Origin: Clostridium sp. CAG:632 | GTDB taxonomy: Bacteria > Bacillota > Clostridia > Lachnospirales > Lachnospiraceae | Assembly: GCA_000431515.1 (NCBI GenBank) | Contig: HF991330.1 | Location: 30,017 to 40,226 of the forward strand | Direction: 5' to 3' | DNA length: 10,210 nucleotides | Part shown: positions 5,895-10,210 of the stretch, one piece after another | Layout: every line of letters starts with the position of its first letter | Numbering within the stretch: the stretch's first letter is position 1 | The notes under the pieces: generated by a model | Told to the model about the DNA's origin: nothing | What the model saw: only the letters and a program-made list of their open reading frames with translations | Database searches by the model: none | Program-made: the position numbers and the translations under genes

Positions 5895-6742
5895 ATTTAG
5901 ATGTGAATCATATAAAAAAGCAATATCGTGAATTTCAATTGGATTGCTCGATTCAGATACCGGAGGGACGGATCATCGGATTCGTCGGACCGAATGGTGC
6001 GGGAAAAAGTACCACCATGAAAGCAATCCTTGGACTATGTTCGCCTGATGAGGGACAGATCCTGGCAGATGGCAGAGTGATAGAAGAATGGAGTAAAAAA
6101 GAACGCGAGAAGATTGGAGTTGTACTTGCAGATTCCGGATTCAGTGGTTATTATACAGTTTCTGATGTTTGTAGAATTATGAAGAAATTTTACTCGTCCT
6201 TTCATGAGGAAGAGTTTCGGAAACAATGCAAACATTTTCAACTGCCGATGCAGAAACAGATAAAAGAATTTTCAACCGGAATGCGGGCAAAGTTATATCT
6301 GTTACTGTCTATGTCTTATGATGCCGAGTTATTGGTTCTGGATGAGCCGACAGCGGGTCTGGATGTTATATCCAGAAACGAATTACTGGACCGAATCAGG
6401 GATTATATGGAGCCGGGAGGACGTTCGATTTTGATCAGTTCTCATATATCCGGTGATTTGGAAGGATTATGTGATGAGATATATCTGATTTATGAAGGAA
6501 AAATCCTGCTTCATGAGGATACAGACCGGCTGCTTGACCGGTATGGAGTCTTAAAGGCTACGGAACAGCAGTATGAAAAGCTTGAGAAGAAGTATTTGAT
6601 TCGTAAAATGAAGGGAACATATGAAGTGGATTGTCTGACAGATCAGATCCGGTATTATCGTGAAAATTATCCGGATATCATAACGGAGAAAGTGTCGATT
6701 GACGATATTATAATGTATATGATTCGAGGTGACAGAGTATGA
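5891..6742 (+). CDS. ABC transporter ATP-binding protein
   Basis: This is the cytoplasmic ATPase that powers the permease encoded next. The ATG at 5891 overlaps the GntR stop by 4 bases, with GGAGG (5879-5883) 7 bases upstream. Of 283 residues, Walker A GPNGAGKST is at 33-41, Walker B LLVLDEPTAGLD at 147-158 and the switch His in ISSH at 185. The signature is EFSTGMRAK (126-134), the variant common in ABC-2 type exporters, in place of LSGGQ. Where a Q-loop glutamine is expected (about 80) the sequence reads VVLADSGF, with no Gln, as in some YtrB-like ATPases. Residues 205-283 form a C-terminal extension with a charged helical stretch. Export of a toxic or envelope-active compound is the usual inference for GntR-linked systems of this kind; the substrate is not known. 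Confidence 0.93.
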   Translation: MNLDVNHIKKQYREFQLDCSIQIPEGRIIGFVGPNGAGKSTTMKAILGLCSPDEGQILADGRVIEEWSKKEREKIGVVLADSGFSGYYTVSDVCRIMKKFYSSFHEEEFRKQCKHFQLPMQKQIKEFSTGMRAKLYLLLSMSYDAELLVLDEPTAGLDVISRNELLDRIRDYMEPGGRSILISSHISGDLEGLCDEIYLIYEGKILLHEDTDRLLDRYGVLKATEQQYEKLEKKYLIRKMKGTYEVDCLTDQIRYYRENYPDIITEKVSIDDIIMYMIRGDRV

Positions 6743-7395
6743 GAGGACTATTAACAAAGGATTTCCTGACAATTAAAAATCAGGGCAAGTCAATGATCCT
6801 TATTCTTGCAATCGGGATCATTATGATCATAAGCGGAATGAACAAGACGTTTGTAATAGGGTATCTTACTTTTATAGCGTCTACGTTTGCCATAAGCACA
6901 CTCAGTTATGATGAATATGATCATGGTTATCTGTATATTTTTATACTTCCGATTGAACGAAAAGAATATGTTGTAGAGAAATATCTGTTTTCTGCTATGT
7001 TGAGTATAGTCGGCTGGTTTGGAAGCGGAGTGATTATCGTAGGTGTCTCTGCTATCCGGGGAGAGCAGATATGGAGCCGGGATTTCGGTTTACAAATGCT
7101 TGTGATGTTATTGATAAACTGGGTATATCTTGAATTTTTAATTCCGATACGATTAAAATATGGAGCAGAAAAAGGAAAAATTATGAACTTCATTATACTG
7201 GGAGCGGTTTTTTTGGTGGCAATGGGGATTCAATTTCTGATGAAACATAACCAGGGGTTGCTAGATGCAGTGGAGCGGATGATCCGGTCTTTGCAGCCTG
7301 CCGTAGCCTGTATTCTGACCGGTATGCTCATTCTGGCAGCGGGACTGGGTTCGTTCTGTTGTTCAAAAAAAATCATGGAAAGAATGGAATTTTGA
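6739..7395 (+). CDS. ABC-2 type transporter permease (ABC2_membrane_5-like)
   Basis: This membrane partner of the preceding ATPase starts at an ATG that overlaps the ATPase stop (ATGA), with AGGTGA (6727-6732) 6 bases upstream. It is 218 residues with hydrophobic segments at about 18-33, 36-55, 84-105, 118-136, 149-168 and 187-206, six in all. The loop after the second segment reads SYDEYDHGYLYIFILPIERKEYVVEKYL, the characteristic stretch of small permeases found beside YtrA-type regulators. There is no ATPase or extracellular domain. The pair likely forms a homodimer of half transporters. The next gene, hisC, starts 50 bases later with no terminator between. Confidence 0.88.
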   Translation: MRGLLTKDFLTIKNQGKSMILILAIGIIMIISGMNKTFVIGYLTFIASTFAISTLSYDEYDHGYLYIFILPIERKEYVVEKYLFSAMLSIVGWFGSGVIIVGVSAIRGEQIWSRDFGLQMLVMLLINWVYLEFLIPIRLKYGAEKGKIMNFIILGAVFLVAMGIQFLMKHNQGLLDAVERMIRSLQPAVACILTGMLILAAGLGSFCCSKKIMERMEF

Positions 7396-7401
7396 AACGA
7401 T

Positions 7402-7413
7402 TTGTGCTACCAT
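7402..7413 (+). promoter_or_regulatory. Possible extended -10 promoter before hisC
   Basis: TGTGCTACCAT (7403-7413) resembles an extended -10 element with TACCAT at 7408-7413, but I see no convincing -35 box at the right distance. hisC may instead be read from the upstream ABC operon. Confidence 0.3.
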
Positions 7414-7445
7414 ACACCTAAATAAGACAGAAAGAAGGACAGAGC

Positions 7446-8498
7446 ATGAATCAGTGGAGAGAGAATATCCGGCAGGTAGAACCGTATACACCGGGAGAGC
7501 AGCCGAAGGAAACAGGAATTGTGAAGTTAAATACGAATGAAAATCCGTATCCGCCGTCACCGAAGGTGAATGAGATTCATGAAAATCTGGGTGACCTGCG
7601 GTTATATCCGGATCCGACAGCCGGTGCGCTGGTAGAGGCAATCGCACAGTATCATAATGTGGATCGATCACAGGTATTTGTCGGAGTCGGTTCGGATGAT
7701 GTACTGGCAATGTCGTTTCTGACATTCTTTAATTCGCAGAAGCCGATTCTGTTTCCTGATATTACATATTCCTTTTATGATGTGTGGGCCGGTCTTTATC
7801 GGATTCCGTATGAGACACCGGCGCTGACAGAGGATTTTAAGATACGGAAAGAGGATTATTATAAAGAAAACGGTGGAGTGATATTCCCGAATCCGAATGC
7901 TCCGACCGGTATTTGTGAGAATCTTACTTTCGTAGAGGACATTTTGAAGCATAATCAGGACGTAGTAGTTATTGTAGATGAGGCATACATTGACTTTGGC
8001 GGGGCTACTGCATTGCCATTACTAGAGAAATATGAGAATCTGTTGGTTGTCCGTACATTCTCAAAGTCACGGTCCATGGCAGGTCTCCGGATCGGATATG
8101 CGATCGGAAATCAGGAACTCATCAAGGCATTAAATGACGTGAAGTATTCATTCAATTCCTATACCATGAACCTGCCATCGATTCAGCTCGGCACGGCATC
8201 TCTTAAGGATGAATCATATTTCCGGGAAACGACAGAGAAAATCATGGAGACCAGAAGCTGGTTTGAAAGTGAAATGCAGAAATTGGGATTTTCTTTTCCG
8301 GATTCCAAAGCAAACTTTATATTTGCATCTCATAAGGAGGTACCGGCTAAGGAGATTTTTGAAGCAGCAAAGGAGCATAAGATTTATGTCCGATACTTTG
8401 AAAAGCCAAGGATTGATAATTATTTGCGGATTTCGATCGGTACCAGAGAAGAAATGCAGAAGCTGTTAGACTTTTTGACGGATTATCTGAACCGGTAA
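7446..8498 (+). CDS. hisC: Histidinol-phosphate aminotransferase
   Basis: HisC is a PLP enzyme that converts imidazole acetol phosphate and glutamate to histidinol phosphate and 2-oxoglutarate in histidine biosynthesis. The ATG at 7446 has AGAAGGA (7433-7439) 6 bases upstream and gives 350 residues, the usual length. Visible hallmarks are KLNTNENPYPPSP (27-39), the PLP-phosphate region VGSDDVL (81-87), NPNAPTG (149-155), DEAYIDF (178-184), the Schiff-base lysine Lys207 in RTFSKSRSMAGLR, and the substrate-binding Arg in RISIGT near the C-terminus. No other his gene is in the window, so it is unlinked here. Many Firmicute HisC enzymes also act on aromatic amino acids, and related threonine-phosphate decarboxylases (CobD) share the fold, but the TNENPYPPSP start and the SKSRSMAG sequence favour HisC. 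Confidence 0.93.
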   Translation: MNQWRENIRQVEPYTPGEQPKETGIVKLNTNENPYPPSPKVNEIHENLGDLRLYPDPTAGALVEAIAQYHNVDRSQVFVGVGSDDVLAMSFLTFFNSQKPILFPDITYSFYDVWAGLYRIPYETPALTEDFKIRKEDYYKENGGVIFPNPNAPTGICENLTFVEDILKHNQDVVVIVDEAYIDFGGATALPLLEKYENLLVVRTFSKSRSMAGLRIGYAIGNQELIKALNDVKYSFNSYTMNLPSIQLGTASLKDESYFRETTEKIMETRSWFESEMQKLGFSFPDSKANFIFASHKEVPAKEIFEAAKEHKIYVRYFEKPRIDNYLRISIGTREEMQKLLDFLTDYLNR

Positions 8499-8507
8499 AG
8501 AAAACAG

Positions 8508-8539
8508 AGCCCTGTCCGGATATGTCCGGCAGGGCTTTT
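8508..8539. terminator. Bidirectional terminator between hisC and the DUF5688 gene
   Basis: AGCCCTG (8508-8514) pairs with CAGGGCT (8530-8536). Inside, CCGGA (8516-8520) pairs with TCCGG (8525-8529) around a TATG loop, leaving one bulged T. On the plus strand TTTT follows; on the minus strand the hairpin is followed by a TTTTCTTT run. It can therefore end transcription from both convergent genes. Confidence 0.88.
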
Positions 8540-8543
8540 AGAA

Positions 8544-9470
8544 TTATTCGTTCCAATTTCTCTGAATCATTATAATACGATTATGTTTGGAGTCAAAACG
8601 ATAAATAGAGTCTGATAGAATATCAGGTAGTCCGACAACTGTTCGATTGGCATCCCGGACCAGATTTAAGAGTGCCTGTTCTTCTATTTCTTTTGTGGCA
8701 GGCATTAAAAGAACCTCATGGATACTGGAGGGAAGAATATAGAGATCTTTTTTTATTTTCTTTGCAAAATCAGCTAAAATACCATCGTAAATCATACTGG
8801 TTGAACCATTGATCCGCGGTTCATTGGAAAGAATAAAAAGCTGTAATTCATCGGGGGTCTGATCCAGTAGTTCCTGAATATCGGCATCCTTATCCAGATA
8901 TTCGGACAGTAGCTGCTGAATTGGCTGAATCGTGGCTGGAAAGAGTCTGCGGGTATTGATACTTGCGGTCTGATACAATTCTTCGAGTGTAATGTTCCAT
9001 AATTCCATTTCTTTGTTGGTGATTAAAGCGGAAGCAATACCGGAAGAATCAGAATGGACCAGCCAGCGGAAAGTAATGGCAAGATCACAGAAGGGAAGAT
9101 ATGGACAGGATGTTAACAGTTCTTCATTTCGTTCGTAATTTACCAATCGAAATATGATCTGGTGCCGGATCGCATCATAATTATCATAGAGACTTGTATT
9201 GACCTCCAATTCAGGAACCTCGCTGCTCAAGGTTGCAGCTATTTCACTTAAGATGGAATGCAAGGGGCGTCCTTCTAAATATTCTTCATAGAAGTGATTT
9301 AAATAGACAGTGGGAGACAGGGTGTCACCGGCTCTGTGAAGGCAGATGCCATCAAGTTCTACAGAGTTGTTTTTAACTACATGATTAATAGAAGCCTTAT
9401 ATTCCTCCGGATGGTCGAACTCGTACACACTTTGCTCTTTTACATAGTTTAGAAATTGATTATATGTCAT
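8544..9470 (-). CDS. DUF5688 family protein
   Basis: This 308-residue protein belongs to a family of unknown function found chiefly in Lachnospiraceae. The ATG at 9468-9470 (minus strand) is preceded by GGAAAGGAG about 7-8 bases upstream. Family-like stretches are the N-terminal VELDGICLHRAGDTLSPTVY leading to LNHFYEEYLEGRPL (57-70), then LPFCDLAITFRWLV (125-138), SSGIASALITNKEMELW (142-158) and, toward the end, SSIHEVLLMPA and DILSDSIYRFDSKHNRI. There is no signal peptide and no clear membrane segment, so it is probably cytoplasmic. Charged and aromatic residues are spread evenly and I see no recognised catalytic motif. It stands alone, convergent with hisC. Members of this family often occur in several copies per genome; that is from memory. 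Confidence 0.82.
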   Translation of the reverse strand: MTYNQFLNYVKEQSVYEFDHPEEYKASINHVVKNNSVELDGICLHRAGDTLSPTVYLNHFYEEYLEGRPLHSILSEIAATLSSEVPELEVNTSLYDNYDAIRHQIIFRLVNYERNEELLTSCPYLPFCDLAITFRWLVHSDSSGIASALITNKEMELWNITLEELYQTASINTRRLFPATIQPIQQLLSEYLDKDADIQELLDQTPDELQLFILSNEPRINGSTSMIYDGILADFAKKIKKDLYILPSSIHEVLLMPATKEIEEQALLNLVRDANRTVVGLPDILSDSIYRFDSKHNRIIMIQRNWNE

Positions 9471-9519
9471 GAAATGACTCCTTTCCTGAATGAAAAAATA
9501 GAAAAAATAGAATGAATTT

Positions 9520-9547
9520 AAGATATCATCTTATAAGAAAATGTCAT
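9520..9547 (-). promoter_or_regulatory. Possible promoter of the DUF5688 gene
   Basis: On the minus strand ATGACA (9547-9542) is 16 bp from TATCTT (9525-9520). The fit is moderate, and the distance to the ATG at 9470 is sensible. No better candidate was found nearby. Confidence 0.35.
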
Positions 9548-9600
9548 GAATCGTCCCCTTTCATATGGTAATACTGTGTTTCTCTGATGTTAACGCAATG

Positions 9601-9612
9601 TCCGGATCCGGA
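9601..9612. repeat. 12-bp perfect palindrome TCCGGATCCGGA
   Basis: The sequence equals its own reverse complement and also consists of two TCCGGA units. It lies in non-coding DNA between divergently transcribed genes and could be a dimeric protein binding site. The role is unknown. Confidence 0.6.
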
Positions 9613-9640
9613 AATGGATAACGAAAGTCAGAATTGTAGA

Positions 9641-9663
9641 ATTATTAGTGGATAACTAATAAT
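9641..9663. repeat. Perfect 9-bp inverted repeat (hairpin)
   Basis: ATTATTAGT (9641-9649) and ACTAATAAT (9655-9663) flank a GGATA loop. No T run follows on either side, so it is more like an operator or RNA hairpin than a terminator. Confidence 0.6.
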
Positions 9664-9683
9664 GTATTGATAGGATACCTCAC

Positions 9684-9746
9684 AAAATGTAAAAATGCAA
9701 TAAAAAATTGTCGAAAAATGCGGAAAAATTAAAAAAAATTTTTAAT
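9684..9746. other. Phased A-tracts, likely intrinsic DNA bend
   Basis: A-tracts of 4-8 bases lie at 9684-9687, 9691-9695, 9702-9707, 9714-9718, 9724-9728 and 9731-9738. The four from 9691 to 9728 have centres 10-11.5 bp apart, near one helical turn. The last tract runs into TTTTT, forming an ATTAAAAA/TTTTTAAT inverted repeat (9728-9746). This geometry bends DNA and lies about 70-130 bp upstream of the csp promoter. Confidence 0.5.
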
Positions 9747-9812
9747 ATGTTGGAAAGTGGCATATTTACAAAGATTTTACGGGAAATTAAGCTGAATATC
9801 AGAGGAGACCGC

Positions 9813-9841
9813 TTGACTGAAAAAAAGGAATGTGTTACTCT
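9813..9841 (+). promoter_or_regulatory. SigA-type promoter of the cold-shock gene
   Basis: TTGACT (9813-9818) is 17 bp from TACTCT (9836-9841), with TGTGT giving a TGn extended -10 (TG at 9833-9834). Transcription should start near 9848, leaving a leader of about 42 bases. That is much shorter than the long cold-sensing leader of E. coli cspA. It also rules out translation from the TGT/ATG codons near 9830-9850. Confidence 0.8.
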
Positions 9842-9889
9842 AAATTCATGGTAAGTACTGCCATAAGTTTATATTTTGGAGGTTTTAAA

Positions 9890-10090
9890 ATGAGCAAAGG
9901 TACAGTAAAGTGGTTTAACAGCCAAAAAGGTTACGGATTCATCAGTGATGAGTCAGGCAAGGATGTATTCGTACATTATTCAGGACTGAACATGGAAGGC
10001 TTTAAGTCTCTGGAAGATGGAGAGGCTGTTGAATTTGATGTTGTTACAGGCGAAAAAGGTCCACAGGCAGTAAATGTAACAAAGTGTTAA
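9890..10090 (+). CDS. csp: Cold-shock protein, CspA/CspB family
   Basis: This is a 66-residue single cold-shock domain protein that binds single-stranded RNA and DNA and loosens mRNA structure. The ATG at 9890 has GGAGG (9878-9882) 7 bases upstream. Longer in-frame readings from 9830 begin inside the promoter and are rejected. It opens MSKGTVKWFNSQKGYGFI. RNP1 is KGYGFI (13-18) with Tyr where Phe is commonest, and RNP2 is VFVHYS (26-31), again with Tyr for Phe; both remain aromatic. The domain closes with GPQAVNVTKC, ending in an unusual C-terminal Cys. It appears to be a single-gene unit. I saw no convincing hairpin terminator after it, only TTTTT at 10116-10120. Confidence 0.97.
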   Translation: MSKGTVKWFNSQKGYGFISDESGKDVFVHYSGLNMEGFKSLEDGEAVEFDVVTGEKGPQAVNVTKC

Positions 10091-10201
10091 TCAATACGAA
10101 CTAGCAACGAGTACCTTTTTAGATATAATATATATCATTATTTATTAATATTTGGATTGGCTTATCTTGCAAAATCGCAATTGATGGAGGGGAGTTCCTG
10201 A
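10091..10201. other. AT-rich intergenic region after csp
   Basis: This stretch holds a short T run (10116-10120), the AT-only-cored inverted repeat GATATA/TATATC (10122-10136) and a purine-rich GGAGGGGAG (10186-10194). I see no convincing terminator or promoter. Confidence 0.45.
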
Positions 10202-10210
10202 ATGGGGACT
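10202..10210 (+). CDS. Possible start of a downstream gene (3' truncated by window edge)
   Basis: An ATG at 10202 lies 7 bases after GGGGAG within GGAGGGGAG (10186-10194), a good ribosome binding site. Only three codons (Met-Gly-Thr) are visible, so no product can be named. Confidence 0.35.

Larger units (their letters stand above)
9548..9812. other. AT-rich intergenic region with no gene
   Basis: I see no credible coding sequence between the DUF5688 promoter area and the csp promoter. The stretch holds a 12-bp palindrome (9601-9612), a perfect 9-bp hairpin (9641-9663), a TGGATAAC direct repeat (9615 and 9649) and a run of A-tracts (9684-9743). A possible additional promoter, TTGATA (9667-9672) with TAAAAA (9690-9695) at 17 bp, would read toward csp, but its -10 box is poor. 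An unannotated small RNA is possible but not demonstrated. Confidence 0.6.

Noticed and set aside
9491..9511. Tandem AAAAAATAG repeat as a possible satellite or regulatory repeat
   Set aside because: Only two copies of a simple A-rich unit in an AT-rich leader; no support for function.
9813..9854. A 13-codon reading frame starting at TTG 9813 after GAGGAG (9802-9807), ending TAA
   Set aside because: It overlaps the csp promoter boxes exactly and would not be on the csp transcript; it looks like chance.
9830..9889. Longer cold-shock protein starting at 9830
   Set aside because: This begins between the -35 and -10 boxes; the family start MSKGTVKWFN at 9890 has a strong ribosome binding site.
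10122..10136. GATATA/TATATC inverted repeat as the csp terminator
   Set aside because: The stem is only A-T and G-C at one end, with no following T run; too weak to call.

Overview
This window looks like chromosomal DNA from a low-to-moderate GC Gram-positive anaerobe, most likely a member of the Lachnospiraceae (Clostridia). Supporting signs are strong AGGAGG-type ribosome binding sites, SigA-type promoters with extended -10 boxes, a DUF5688 protein, a stand-alone ECF S component beside a DUF1893 protein, and the gene order rho-rpmE-DUF1385-prmC-prfA. I cannot assign a genus from sequence alone.

Region 1 (1-4230) is a conserved information-processing block. It holds the C-terminal part of transcription termination factor Rho, zinc-type ribosomal protein L31 with its own promoter, structured leader and terminator, the membrane protein YqhQ (DUF1385), the methyltransferase PrmC, and its substrate, release factor 1 (PrfA). 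PrmC modifies the glutamine of the GGQ motif in PrfA, so enzyme and substrate are adjacent. No classical terminator follows prfA, only an inverted repeat.

Region 2 (4231-5440) has a well-formed promoter driving an ECF-transporter S component (membrane vitamin or precursor uptake protein) translationally coupled to a DUF1893 protein of unknown function. It ends in a strong intrinsic terminator. The ECF energising subunits are not in the window.

Region 3 (5441-7395) is a YtrA-type GntR repressor, an ABC ATPase and an ABC-2 type permease, each pair joined by a 4-base ATGA overlap. Its consensus promoter is embedded in a perfect 15-bp inverted repeat whose half-sites are spaced 10 bp apart, almost certainly the repressor's own operator. 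No terminator separates it from region 4.

Region 4 (7396-9470) contains hisC, isolated from other histidine genes, facing a DUF5688 gene on the minus strand. The two share a bidirectional terminator.

Region 5 (9471-10210) is a 419-base AT-rich intergenic stretch with approximately phased A-tracts, a 12-bp palindrome and a perfect hairpin. A cold-shock protein gene with an excellent promoter follows, and possibly the start of another gene at the extreme right edge.

Most of the window is ordinary housekeeping DNA. The parts least explained by known biology are the ECF S component/DUF1893 pair, the GntR operator architecture, YqhQ inside the release-factor block, and the intergenic region upstream of the cold-shock gene. 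I found no CRISPR array, tRNA, rRNA, insertion sequence or phage gene.
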